A stretch of 64,000 nt of DNA, taken from positions 81,443,359 through 81,507,358 of the forward strand of contig NC_066585.1 in NCBI RefSeq assembly GCF_024323335.1, in the 5' to 3' direction. The notes beneath the pieces were generated by a model. The model did no database searches, had not been told where the DNA came from, and saw only the letters and a list, made by a program, of their open reading frames with translations. Every line of letters starts with the position of its first letter. The stretch's first letter is position 1. A program made the translations under genes and the position numbers. Source of the DNA: Lathyrus oleraceus. Lineage: Eukaryota; Streptophyta; Magnoliopsida; Fabales; Fabaceae. Below are positions 45,754 to 58,649 of the stretch, one piece after another.

Positions 45754-47784
45754 TGTCGCAACCTGAAAAATACAGTGTGCGAAAAAACAACCGGCGAAAG
45801 AAAATGACAGAAGAGTCGCCACCGTGCGTTATTTATCCCAAAGGAGGGAAAGGAAACGCTCGAAGTAAACCTGGAAAAAGGAAAGGACAAGATGGGGTCT
45901 CGCAACCAAATCTTGGGTTCGGGAGTCGGTTATGCGAAGGGAAGGTATTAGCACCCCTACGCATCCATAGTACTCTACGGGATCCACTTTTGTGGTGCTT
46001 GTCTAAAGGGTGTGAGTTTACCTAATGTGTTTATTTACTAAAAAGGGTTAAGAGAAATGACTCGCGCGGATGTCGCATCCACTGCATACGTATCTCATCT
46101 GAATATGAGAATCAGAGTCTTCGTAGCTCGGCTGACCTATGGGTTGGGGGGATGTGTGCTCGCTAAGACATCGCGTCTTATGCCTACGTATCTCATCTGG
46201 AATGAGAATCAGAGCAAGCCGTAGTTCGGCTAACTACGGGGTTATGGATTGCATTTTGGGGTGAACGACGTTACTACGCAATCTACCGAATGCTCGACCT
46301 TTGGAGACTTACTCGCCTGTAGTAGAAGGAGTAAACGTGTTGCTTTGGGTTTTAGGGTTTGTTTGCGTTGTAGGAACGCGTATGCAAAAAGGAAGTCCTA
46401 GGCGAAGGAACAGTTCTACCTTAATTGGCACGCAGACGGGAGACTATACGAAGCCTCGCGTCCTATGGGAAACGACCACACCACACAAAACATGTATCTT
46501 AAAGTAAAATGCCACCAAGGGGCTCAAACATTGCCTCCTACCGAGGTCTTCCAGCTAAGAAAGCGATAAAGTATGAGAAAGGGAAAAAATTACCACACGG
46601 ATAAAGATCCGAAGTTACAGCAATTAAAGGATTAGCAACCCTGAGATCTCTCCAGCTAGAGCATCAAAGAAAATCAGTCAATACGAGTAATCAGAATAAA
46701 CCTCCGAATGGTATCCCAGCAAGAGTGCGTGAGTACTCACAAAAACTCGACAAAAAAGGGTTAGGCAAACAGGATGAAATCAAGAGAAAACAATGCCATG
46801 GCAACACAAGACAGACGAGAACAAAACAGAACGAAAAGGGCGAATGCTGTCACATTCGCGACTGCATCGCCTAGCAAAAGCTTAGCGAAGCTTCGCCGCG
46901 TGCTCGCCCAGCGAAGCGGCTAGCGAGCGCCTACGGGTTTTGGATTTCCCACTGATAACAGTACGATCCTAGGGACTCCACACCCCATGGCATTCCTTTC
47001 GGAAACGAAATTATTAAACATTCAAGACACTATTCACATATTCATACGCAAGCATAAACCCGTGTGCAAAACCTGACGTAACCTCATACATTCATAATAT
47101 TCAGATTCAACGCATAGAGTAATAGAAACAAAGGCATACCTGATGAGAGAGGCCGATTGAACGGCGCGGCTGGATTTGCAAAGCTCTGTTAGGGTTTGCG
47201 TGAGGAGGAGGCAAAAGAGTGTGTGAATCGGAGTGAACTTCTCAGAGCTGCCTGAAGATTGCTGCAGAGTAGTTCCTAGGTCTCCTTCTCTCAAGATCTT
47301 TCTTCGGTGAAACTCCAGTGAAACTCCAAGTGTATTTTCCTCTACTGAAACTTCAGTATTTATAGACTGATTTCGTGGGTAGTGGGCTCAAATGAGGGCA
47401 ACTCAAGCCCAAAATCTTTCTGATATTTTCTGAAATGCGCGCCCTTCGCCTAGCGAAGGATCTGCTCGCCTAGCGAGCATGGAAGTACTCTTCGCTAGGC
47501 GAAGCATCTGCTCGCCTAGCGAGCATGACAGCTCAGCAGGAGATTCTTGCTTCTTCCAGCCTGGCGATTTGCACGGTGAATAGGCCCCATCTGGCCCTGT
47601 TGGTAGTACCTCAAGTCTTTTCCTTGTGTTGACTGATCGTCTAAGTAGAACCCACAAAGTGTCCTGGATGATGTCCGAGCTTCTTGGAGCTAATTCCGAT
47701 TGACATGATGCAATGTGGTATGAAATGCTAAATGACCTAAAAAGTGAATGCATGAATGAGGAGGGCAAATTTTGGGGTGTTACA
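45754..47784 (-). repeat. 3' LTR of E2
   Basis: On the minus strand it runs from TGTAACACCCCAAAATTTGC (47784) to TTCAGGTTGCGACA (45754). It is nearly identical to 59562-61592, with about 1 percent differences by eye. A TATA box lies at 47357-47364. Two clusters of CGCCTAGCG palindromes lie at 46862-46936 and 47443-47527; E1 LTRs lack them. Confidence 0.92.
47443..47527 (-). repeat. Palindrome cluster in the U3 of the E2 LTR
   Basis: TTCGCCTAGCGAAG, CTCGCCTAGCGAG and TTCGCTAGGCGAAG follow one another. It lies about 80 bp upstream of the TATA box in the transcript direction. The copy in the other LTR is at about 61251-61335. Confidence 0.8.
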
Positions 47785-49879
47785 GCTGCCCCTATTCAAT
47801 CAACTGGAGACCCGGAAAGAAGATGGCAGCGGCTTTCGTACTTTCGAGGTATCAAGGGATTGAATACAATAAAAGCCCAAATATTTGCACTGAAGTGAAG
47901 TGAAGTAACAATGCCTATCAGAATCGGCAAGGAGGTGGTCTTGAAAGAAGAATCCGTCTGGTACGGTGAAAGTCTTTCTGAATACCGACAAGGAATGTTA
48001 AACTAGATACCAAAATAAATGGTAACACAGAAATAACCATGGCCTGAATGCCGCTCATCAGTCTGAATACTGGAAAGGACTTCGATCTGAACATCGGAAA
48101 ACTAGCCTGAGTGCCACTTCGGTCTGGATACCGGAACACTAGCCTGAATGCCACTTCAGTCTGGATACCGGAAAACTGGCCTGAATGCCACTTCGGTCTG
48201 GATACCGGAAAATTGGCCTTAATGCCACTTCGGTCTGGATACCGGAAAACTGGCCTGAACGCCACTTCGGTCTGGATACCGGAAAACTGGCCTAAACGCC
48301 ACTTCGGTCTGGATACCGGAAAACTTCATGCCTGTCAGCATCGGTAGAAAATAGGGAAAGATAATAGAGGTGGCGCATGGGCCAATGACACTTGCTGGGG
48401 ATAACAAAGGTAAGTCATGAAAAATCTTCAGTCTGAGTACTGGACACAACTTCTAGCTTATCACTTGGGATACCGAGAATGTTTTATGCTTACATGCGTA
48501 TGTTTGAACTTTTCAATGGCGTAATGCTCCATGAAAATGGAAATGCTACGCGATTTGGGAGAATGCAATGCAATATGATTCTACACGCAGGGATGCGAAA
48601 TGCTGGGTAGAATGCCAAGCTGAGGCAAGGGGATCTGCTGGGGCAATGATCACCATCTTCTAGACCCTGGCAAGGCTGCGGGAGATGCAAATCGCAAAGA
48701 ATAATGTGGGGAAATGACCCGCCGCACGGTGTTCTAGCAATGACGAAATGCCGAGATTCTGACTGGGGAGAGAACGACCCTGAAAACCTGCTGTTGGGGA
48801 AAGCGATAGTGGTTCTGGAAACCACGATCTGCGGGAGATGACTCAGCAGGGGAAGCAAATACTGATACGGTACCGAGGTTCTGCTTCACGGAAAGAAACC
48901 ATGGATATGGCATTGGGATTATTGATCTGGCCTCGAACTCTAAGGAGTAGCCGCTTCTGCTGGGAAGATACAGTCTGACACTATCAACTTCGCTGGGGAT
49001 ATACAATCTGGAATTGTCAACTCTACTGGGGAGTGTATGTCCTGAAACAAACGCTTGGGGAAGTACAGTGGTGAGAACCTGCTGGGGATTGAAGAATCCA
49101 ACACTCTGATCAGCTCTGCAGGGATAAGACACCGGATTCGTCTGTTGGCGACCTCACTGGGGAAGATATTCACGGTCATCTACAAGGGATTTTAAGGAAA
49201 TGCCACGAGGGTATCTGTTCTGAATAGACGATCCAAAGCACTTAAAATTTACAGCAATTTTAAATGTTTATTAAGCATGTACCTGTAAAACCCTTATGTG
49301 TCATGATGCAATGTTTATCAAAAATTTGGACGTCATTTTTGCAAACAAAACAGTAAAATGAAAATGAAAACAGAGATATACTGAATAACATGATTTTATT
49401 GATTGAATGGCCTTTGAATAGGCATTTACATCAGGAAGCAATCCCTGGAAAGAGGTAATCGCACAAAAGATAAAAACAGAAATTAATCTAATGGCAATGT
49501 GAAATGGATTTCTATTGGGTTCCAATTCTGCTATGACTTGCCCGTCTTCAAGATCCTCCAGATGATCAGCCTTCTGAAAAGGTGATTGGACTGTTTCCTA
49601 CCTTTCGAAAATTTCCAGTCATCGACATGAGATGAGATTCAGAACTAACTCAGAACGCAGTCATTCGCTTAATCCCTAATTTTTGCCTGGATCGCCCTTT
49701 TCGGGTTTTCAATCCACCGGGATACCCATTTTTGCATAAGTTGCCTTTTCAGGTTTTCAACTTACCGGGTGTACGATATTTTTAATCCCTAATTTTTGCC
49801 CGAACCTTTTCATTTTCTTGGTTCGTCGGGATGCCCATTTTTGCCTGGACTATTCTTTTTACTGTCCAGCGGGTCTATT
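47785..49879 (-). other. Polypurine tract and 3' noncoding region of E2
   Basis: The tract AATAGGGGCAGC (minus strand) touches the LTR. Next come 37-bp tandem repeats (48110-48332), then degenerate CTGGGGA-bearing repeats (48600-49180), then A/T-rich DNA, matching E1 block for block. No gene is seen. Confidence 0.8.
48110..48332 (-). repeat. 37-bp tandem repeats of E2
   Basis: About six units of CGGAAAACTGGCCTGAATGC plus CACTTCGGTCTGGATAC on the plus strand, nearly identical to one another. They are more uniform than the E1 array, so recently homogenised. Confidence 0.88.
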
Positions 49880-52787
49880 TTATGCGAAGTATTTTTTAAC
49901 TGCGTCTGAGTTCACAGGGGAAGTGAAGTTTTCACCATCCATAGTTGCAAGCATTAAGGCCCCACCATCAAAAACCTTGGTGACAATATACGGTCCATCA
50001 TAGTTAGGAGTCCACTTGCCCCTGTGATCTGTCTGAGGAGGAAGGATCCTTTTCAACACTAAATCTTCGACTTGGAAACAACGAGGACGCACTTTCTGAT
50101 CGAAGGCTCTCTTCATCCGACTCTGATACAACTGCCCATGACAAATGGCTGCCATTCGCTTCTCTTCGATAAGACTCAACTCATTGAACCTTGTCCGAAT
50201 CCATTCGACTTCGTCTAACTTGACATCCAACAGGACTCTTAGAGAAGGAATCTCCACTTCGACAGGTAGGACTTCTTCCATACCATACACAAGGGAGTAA
50301 GGGGTTGCCCCGGTCGATGTACGTACTGAAGTGCGGTACCCATGCAAGGCGAAGGGTGGCATCTCATGCCAATCTCTGTACGTGACGACCATCTTCTGCA
50401 CAATCTTCTTTATGTTCTTATTTGCCGCCTCAACAACGTCGTTCATCTTAGGGCGGTAAGGGGAAGAATTGTGATGCTGAATCTTCTCAAAGTCTTTCTG
50501 TCGTTATTGGATACCCCTGCAGGGTACTCTTGATTCTTCGGAAAGCACTTGATATCGTGATACCAAGGCTTGTTGTCGACTACCAGTTTAGCGGCAAACA
50601 CATATGCGGCCCTGTCAAGGCGCATCACATCGATCCTGGGAGCATGGTTCCAACGAATTACCTTGATCATGGAGGATAGAGTAGCAAGTGCGTCTGCCAT
50701 CTGGTTCTCATCACGAGGTATATGATACAATTTTACTGTTGTGAAGAAAGTCAACAGTCTTCTCGTGTAGTCTCTGTAGGGGACCAGAGTGGGATGGAGA
50801 GTATTCCAATCACCATTCACTTGATTGATCACCAGAGCCGAATCTCCGAAGATGTCCAGAGTCTTGATTCTCAGATCAATGGCTTGCTCAATACCCAAAA
50901 TACAGGCCTCGTACTCAGCTTCATTATTTGTGCACTCAAAAGTCAAACGAGCGGTGAAAGGTATGTGGGCACCTTTCGGAGTTGTAATGACAGCACCAAT
51001 TCCACTTCCTCTGGCGTTGACAGCCCCATCAAACAACAAAGTCCACTTTTCGTTTGGACCAGGTCCCTCCTCAACAACTGGCTCTTCACAGTCTTTCATC
51101 TTGAGGAACATGATGTCTTCATCTGGAAAATCAAACTTCATCGGCTCATAATCATCAATCGGCTGCTGAGCAAGATAGTCCGACAGAATACTCCCTTTGA
51201 TGGCTTTCTGGGATGTATACTGGATATCGTACTCTGTCAGTACCATTTGCCAACGAGCCACCCTTCCGGTGAGCCGGCTTCTCGAATATGTATTTGACTG
51301 GATCCATCTTAGAAATCAACAAGGTAGTATGGTTCAACATATACTGCCTCAGTCGGCGAGCAGCCCAGGCCAAAGCACAGCAAGTTTTCTCAAGCTGCGA
51401 ATATTTGATTTCACAGTCGGTAAACTTTTTGCTAAGGTAGTATATGGCATGCTCTTTTCGACCAGACTCGTCATGCTGTCCCAATACACACCCCATCGAG
51501 TTCTCAGTCACTGACAGGTACATTATCAGAGGCCTCCCAGGAACTGGAGGTATAAGGATTGGAGGTTTCTGTAGATACTCTTTTATCTTCTCGAAAGCCC
51601 TTTGACAATCTTCATTCCACCTGATAGCTTGATCTTTCCTCAGCAATTTGAAAATTGGCTCACACGTGGTTGTTAGGTGAGAGATGAACCTTGCAATGTA
51701 GTTCAACCTCCCTAAGAAACTACGGACTTGCTTCTCTGTTCTTGGCTCAGGCATTTCCTGTATTGCTTTCACTTTGTCAGGATCCACCTCAATCCCTTTT
51801 CCGCTAACAATAAAACCCAGCAATTTTCCCGATCTCACCCCGAAAGTGCACTTGTTCGGATTAAGTCTCAGTTTGAATTTCCTCAAACGCTCAAACAGTT
51901 TCTGCAAATTCACCAAATGTTCTTCTTCTGTCTGAGATTTGGCAATCATATCGTCCACATAAACCTCGATTTCATGATGAATCATATCATGGAACAGAGT
52001 CACCATGGCTCGTTGATATGTTGCTCTGGCATTTTTCAGACCAAACGGCATCACCTTGTAGCAGAAGGTGCCCCATGGGGTTATGAATGTTGTCTTCTCC
52101 ATGTCTTCTGGCGCCATCTTGATTTGGTTATAGCCAGAAAAGCCATCCATGAAGGAGAATACCGAGAACTGAGCTGTATTATCCACCAAAACGTCGATGT
52201 GAGGTAATGGGAAATCATCTTTAGGGCTAGCTCTGTTCAGATCCCGGTAGTCGACACACATCCGTACCTTTCCATCCTTCTTAGGTACTGGGACGATGTT
52301 TGCAACCCATGGCGGATAATTGGTGACGGCTAGAAACCCTGCATCCAACTGCTTTTGCACTTCTTCCTTTATCTTGACAGCCATCTCTGGTCTTGTTCTT
52401 CTGAGCTTCTGCTTGACCGGAGGACAACCTTCTTTGAGAGGCAAGCGGTGTACCACGATGTCTGTGTCCAGCCCAGGCATGTCCTGATAAGACCAGGCGA
52501 AGATGTCAACGTATTCTTGCAGCAATTCAATCAACCCCTTCTTCACATTGTCTTCCAAAGCAGCCCCTATCTTGATTTCTCTCTTGGCGTCCTCGGTGCC
52601 GAGATTAATCACTTCAACAGACTCTTGATGCGGTTGAATGACCCTTTCCTCTTGTTTTAATAACCTGGTAAGTTCTTCAGGGAGTTCACAGTCTTCATCA
52701 TCCTCTTCTTCAGCTTGAAAGATTGGATTTTCAAAGTCGAAACGAGCCATAGCAGAACCGTTATCAATAGGATCCGGTGATGTGCAT
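49880..52787 (-). pseudogene. pol: pol of E2: RT and RNase H domains, integrase core deleted
   Basis: The exon starts after a predicted acceptor (52788) and includes MARFDFENPIFQAEEED. The reverse transcriptase with YVDD and first RNase H are intact (YSQLEKTCCALAWAARRL). A 2-bp loss near 51272 shifts frame after KYIFEKPA. The second RNase H is then open in the shifted frame. Near 50480 the sequence jumps from NNDRKTLRR to IQHHNSSPYRPKMND. Compared with E1, 565 bp are missing between two ATT trinucleotides, removing the integrase zinc finger and both catalytic aspartates and shifting frame again. The C-terminal integrase (GRKWTP-like to DAVKKYFA) remains. Confidence 0.9.
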
Positions 52788-53032
52788 CTGCATGAGTGAT
52801 GGTATGTGCTTAGGAGTGTGAACAAGAAGTGAAAACTAAACAAAACGTTGCCATTTTTTATTTTGAAAAACTGCAAAAATAGAAAGACAGGGAACGAAAT
52901 ATTTGAATGCAAAAATACGTCCTTTATTTATGATAAAAATGCAAGTGTCACATAGATGGGCCCTACAATGAGTCATTACGCCCTGGGCGGAACGCAAGAC
53001 TTGGATATGCATGAATAAACAAAGAAAATTAC
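52788..53032 (-). other. Predicted intron in E2 between protease and reverse transcriptase
   Basis: The donor GTAATTTTC follows CTTGAAAA, and the acceptor CATGCAG precedes ATGCACATC. The 245-bp intron keeps the frame across the junction, as in E1, even though the two differ by 2 bp in length. Confidence 0.78.
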
Positions 53033-56000
53033 TTTTCAAGAAGAGTGACTTGGATAATCTCTTCAGAAGACCAATTGTTGATGACTTCACCCGGGATCCT
53101 CGGACGCACCCAGTTGTCAATGTCACAATCACTATCCCCATCTTCTTCGTTGACCGCAGAGACCTGGCCATACTGAATGATGCCAGCACTGGAGAAAGTG
53201 ATCGGCCCCTGGAGTGTTGTAGAAGTCAAAACTGGCTGATACCCAATCCCGAACTTATCTTCTTTCACTGGTAATTCCAACAGACGCCCCCAACCGGGAG
53301 CAACACCTGAATCCACCACGGCCCGTGCCTGCTTAAAGGATGAGATAGAGGCACCCGCCTTAACCTCTTCCACCGGAGCTGCATCCTTGACTTGACCTGA
53401 CTCAAAGGCCTGACACAGAGTCTCATGAATTTCACCTTCTACTTCTACATACTTGAATGTAGACAGGTTATTGACCAGGATGTCCTCCTCACCACAGACG
53501 GTGATAATTCGTCCGTTGACCGGAAACTTAATCTTCTGATGTAGAGTTGAAGAGACTGCCCCAGCATTATGGATCCAAGGACGACCCAGCAGGCAACTGT
53601 AGGAAGGACTGATATCCATCACGTAGAAGACAGTGTTGAAGGTTTGTGATCCAATCAGAATTGGCAATTCTACCTCTCCAGACACCGATCTCTTAGAACC
53701 ATCGAAGGCTCTCACAATAAGATCTGAAGGTTTCAAGACCAAACCCTCTACTTCTAACCTCGATAGGGCTCTCTTGGGTAGCACATTGAGAGAGGAGCCT
53801 GTATCCACCAGAACATGCGATAGCACGGTGTCTCTGCATTCCATCGAGATGTGCAGAGCCTTGTTATGATTGCGTCCGGCTGGTGTCAAGTCAGAATCGG
53901 TAAAACCCAACCCGTTGCTTGCATGCACATTGGCGACGATCCCTTCTAGTTGGTTTACCGAGATTTCTTGAGGTACATATGCAGCATTAAGAACCTTCAG
54001 AAGTGCCTCCCTGTGTGCCTCCGAACACAACAGGAGTGAGAGAATGGATATTTTGGACGGAGTCTGAATCAACTGATCGACTACCTTGTAGTCGCTTTTC
54101 TTTATGATTCTCAGAAGCTCGTCCACATCCTTTGCAAAAGTGGGCTCAGAACCATCCTGGGGTGCAGAGGTACCCTCATTCACGACTTGCTTGCCTTTGG
54201 TTTTCGCCACAGCATCAGCATTATCAGCTTGGGTAACCGGTGGTGAGAACAATCTACCACTCCTGGTGAATCGGCCGATTCCACCGACATTATCCACTGC
54301 GGGACCGTCAAGTTCAGGCTTCTGACCCTCTTCTACTTTCAGTGGCCGTTTCACCCTATGATCGTGCGTATACACGCTCCCCCCATAATGCCACGGAATG
54401 GCCCTTTCACTAGTGAAAGGTAAAGGACCAGGGGTTGTGATGGTCATAGTAGATCGTCGCACTGGTGGCACGGGTTGCGCTTCTGGCACACTGATCTGAT
54501 TAGTTGGGTAGAAAATAGTGATAGTAGCAATATCACAGTCGTACTCGGAAATCTCATTCATTGAAATGCAAGCATCCGAAACATCGGGATCAAGTTCAAT
54601 TACATCAGAATCATCCACATTGGAAAAAATAAATACATCATCATGGATTACAGGATCAGTAGGAACAACATCTGCGAATTCATCAGTAGCATCTTCAAAC
54701 CCTTCTTCCTCAACCCCTTCCACAAACTCTTGGACAGACAAATCTTCAACCTGGAGGATACCTTTGTCGAGCAAGGCCTGGATACCCTGCTGTAGCTTCA
54801 AACAACCTCCACTCTGAGTGGCACAATCCAAACAACCCTTCCCACAACCGGGGAAAACATCGGCCTTCAGCAAGCATCCTTTGATATCCAACAATGGAGT
54901 CTTCAACTTCAACATATCCTTAATGGACTTGGCTTTTCCCTCTATCATGTTAACGTTCGCCCCACCATGCTGGGGCATGGGATTGTTAACGACATTCGGA
55001 GCCGGTGCAAGGTCGATGGCCTTTGAATCTATGAGGTCCTGAACTACGTGCTTAAAAGCTTTGCAGTTCTCAATATTGTGGCCAGGTGCCCCAGAGTGGA
55101 AGCTACACCTAGCGTTGGCGTTGTAACCCACCGGAAGTCTACCAACAGGAGGAGCCAGAGTGCGCAATTGCACAAGTTGTAGTTGTTGAAGACTAGAAAG
55201 CAACTGAGCGTACGACATTGGAAGGGTGTCGAAACGCCGGTCCATCATCCTTTGCCTCTGTTGATAAGCGGGTCTGTTACCCGGTTGTTGCTGCTGTTGA
55301 TACTGAGCTGGTTGACGTTGTGGTTGTTGTTGTTGTAGTGGTGCTGCAGCTGGAATGGTCACAGCCGCAACATACGGTTGCTGATGTTAATTCTGAAAGT
55401 TATTCCTCCGGTTATCCCTGTTCTGATAAGAAGATATGGCATTTGCATCCCCTTCTCTCCTCTTCTGTCCCTGAACGAACGGCTTCTTCACCCCTGATGA
55501 GGATCCACCTCCACTCTGGCTCTTATAGGTCTTTAGGTAATTCTCCACCCTTTCTCCAGTAGAGACCACATCAGCAAAATTGGAAGCATTGCAACCTACC
55601 AGACGCTCCAAGTAAGGTCCGGGCAGAGTGTTCATGAACATGTTGGCCATTTCCTTTTCCGACATCGGAGGCTGAACACGGGAAGTTGTCTCCCTCCAGC
55701 GTTGAGCGTACTTCCTGAAGCACTCATTGCTTTTAAGAGACAGATTCTGAAGTTGAGTTCAGTCCGGAGCCATGTCTGTATTATACTGATACTGCTTCAC
55801 GAAAGCCTCTGCCAAATCCCTCCAGCAACGGATGTGGGCTCTGTCCAGCCTCATATACCATTCCAAGGATGCCCCAGCCAGGCTGTCCTGGAAGAAGTAC
55901 ATAAGTAGCTTCTCGTCATCAGAGTATGCAACCATTTTACGGAAATAGGCTTGCACATGGGTTTTGGGGCAAGAGCTGCCATTGTATTTGTCAAATATTG

Positions 56001-56406
56001 GGACCTTGAATTTCGGTGGCACTCTCACACCTGGGACCAGCCCCAAGTCAGCAACATCTACTCCCAGAGGATTATGTCCTTCCACTGCTTTCAACCTCTC
56101 TTCCAATCTTCTAAACATGGGGTCCATGCAAAAGTCTTCCTGAAGCAAGGGGAACTGATCATCCTAACCATCCTGAATGGGTTGTTGATCTAGGTTGACA
56201 TGCGGGATCGGGATAGGCCCCGGTCCATTGGGACCATTAGCCTCTCCAGCTGGAGGATCAGCCAACGTCTCCGGTTGAGTAATAGGGGGATCCCTCTGCA
56301 CCAACAATCTAAGCTCCTGCTGTCCTTGAGCCACCCCTTGAACCAAATCCATGAATTGATTCATGCGAATCTTCATCTCGGCGAGCTCTGCTTGTAGGCT
56401 CTCCAT
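53033..56406 (-). pseudogene. gag-pro: gag-protease of E2, three in-frame stops
   Basis: The frame starts MESLQAELAEMKIRMNQFMD at 56406; the upstream ATG of E1 is AGG here. It has the gag core, Q-rich linker, zinc-knuckle-like CSFHSGAPGHNIENC, an acidic stretch, and an aspartic protease with VLVDTGSSLNVLPKRAL (near 53800) and YSCLLGRPWIHNAGAVS. Stops lie at 56164 (CAG to TAG), 55759 (TGA) and 55387 (TAA for TAT). From 55362 onward 777 codons are open, covering the linker, knuckle and protease. The protease would cleave the Gag-Pol chain; it is the part E1 lacks. Confidence 0.9.
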
Positions 56407-56798
56407 CGCTCTCTGTTGATTCCTTCGGGTACCGTATCGGTGAATGCCTGAGTCAGCTATCCTGCTAGTGGGACACCAAATAGTATGAGAACACTGCAGC
56501 GGTACCTGTTATGCAAGATATGACAATGAATATGTAAATGCAATGCCATGTTTATCAAATTCGAAAGGTATTCTACCCCCTTGATTCCAGTCTCACATCA
56601 GGCGAATAGTGCAAGAAGACTGAGTCATGGATAAACTTCTGAGATCAAGATGCAACAAAGGGAAACCAACATACAAATGAGTCCCAGGAAAGGGGCCTTA
56701 GCCAAAAGTACATCAAAAGAGGATCCCCACAACAAGCCTGTGGATTATCACTACACAGCAACAAAACAAAAAGTAAAGGGAGGAACATAAACCAGGAA
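56407..56798 (-). other. Spacer between ORF1 and gag in E2
   Basis: This noncoding stretch is conserved with 25743-26116 of E1. Nothing specific is visible. Confidence 0.5.
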
Positions 56799-58649
56799 TC
56801 AGCCTCCTATATACAACCCATAAAAACTGCTCCTCACTTCATCCAGTAATGCCACCGTGTCGGGATGATCTGGAGATTCTGTCAAATGCCGGATAAGCAG
56901 ATTCCTCTTGTGAATGATCCCATCCAGTTCGTTGATGTGCTCTATGTAGTAACTCCCATCATCTTCTCCGAATACCTCTTCAAGTCTGGATTTCTTCAAA
57001 CCTGCCAACACCTTGAGTTCTTCAATTTGTCCTCGAGCCTCATTGAGTTGATCTGTGTTGTAGCCATTAGTAGAACGGGCGCACAGAAGCTCATTATTCA
57101 TCCCCTTCAGCAAAGTCGTCAATTTCTCTATCTGACCAGTCAGTTCGGCTATTGTCTCCTCCTCCTTTGCCTTCCGAGAAGTTGAAAATGCATCCCATTG
57201 CTCCTGCCACCCAGCTAAATTACCATGAGCATCAACTAACTGCTGCTTGACTCGCCTCAACTCAGAACTGGATGATCTCAAGGCTTCGTCTGTCTTCTTG
57301 AAGAAGTCCGCCTCCACAACAAATTTCCTCTCTGCTTCCTTTTGCACTCTGACGGCTTCCCCCTTCTGATATTCAGCCTCCTGGAATTGATGCATACAGT
57401 CTTGCAACTTCTTACTTAACTCTGAGTTCTTGGTTTGAAGTCCCTCCATGGCACTCTTCAACTTGTCGTACTCCTCTCGGCTCACCATTGTTGACTGCTC
57501 AGGAGTAGGTGGATACAAAGGTTCTCCAATGGGGAACGACAGACCAAACTCTTCGACTCTTCCTTGAAGCCACTCTTCATACCGAGGGTAAGTTCTACAA
57601 TCTCCTTTTCCAAGGACGGTTCTCCCTCTCTTGATCACCTTGAGCCAGGCCTCAGCTGCCTTACGGGATACCGTCAAGTCAGGCGAAGAATGGAAAAACA
57701 GAGATTCTTCCACATCCTTTTCCAAAGGCGGAGTTCTTAAAGCATATCCAAACTGTCTAACTGCTAGAGAAGGATTATAGTTGATTCCTCCTCTTCTTCC
57801 CACCAACGGAACATTTGGGAAGTTCCCACAACTATGAATAATATCTGCCCGAAGCAAGCTCCGGTCGGACCACCAAGAAATATCTTCAGCTCTCAACCCC
57901 ATCAATCTCTTCGACCAACTCAACGAGTCCTTGACATTAACGAACACTCCTGATTTGGGTAGGTGAGAACTGAACCACTTATAAAACAAAGGCACACAAC
58001 AATTCAACAATCCCCCTTTTCTATTCTTATTTCTGTGGTGCACTGAATGAAAGAAATCTCCTAGCAAGGTCGGTACTGGATTTCTCAACACGAAGAGGCG
58101 TATTGCGTCCATGTCCACAAATTTGGCAACATTAGGGAACAAGACAATCCCATACACACAAAGAGCCAACACAGCATTGAAACCCCTCTAGTTACCGTCT
58201 TCCAACTTCTTCTTTGCTTCTCCCAGTAAGAAACTCAGATGAAAACCACTAACTTCTCCCTTCTGACACATATTAGCCTTCCAGACTGATTCCTCCAAAT
58301 ATGTGGTTGAAGCAACCATGTTGAGATCGGGCAGAAACTCAGAACTGTAGAACAATAACTGTGACCTGATAGGAACTCTGAGAAAACTGGCAATCTCCTC
58401 CAGAGTAGGGACCAAAATATAATCCGGGAAAGTGAAACATCTCAGTGGAGGGTCATAGAATTGTAGCAGTGTGAATAGAGCGTCATGTTGATCTTTGGAA
58501 AGAACCGTGACGAAACTTAGAATCAGACCGTAATCCTCTCGGAATCCTTCTAGAGAACCAGGATCCATTAACTACATCAACTGTTGGATGGGCTCCAGAC
58601 AGACCACCAGAAACTTGTAGGCGACAAGTCTCTTTCTGCCAATATCCAT
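56799..58649 (-). pseudogene. Ogre ORF1 of E2, two nonsense mutations
   Basis: It is the same 616-codon frame as in E1, beginning MDIGRKRLVAYKF at 58649. Stops at 58572 and 58188 are both CAG to TAG. The C-terminal 457 codons (58172-56799) are open and show the continuous mobile-domain-like to coiled-coil arrangement that E1 stops interrupt (LAVRQFGYALRTPPLEKDVE). The conserved length and high similarity to E1 over coding DNA suggest it was a functional gene when the elements last moved. Its biochemical role is unknown. Confidence 0.8.

Noticed and set aside
44647..45822. 391-codon frame starting [14 protein letters not shown] as a complete gene
   Set aside because: Its first residues are translated from the Ogre LTR; the copia frame proper starts at 45753 and is an insertion-truncated RT.
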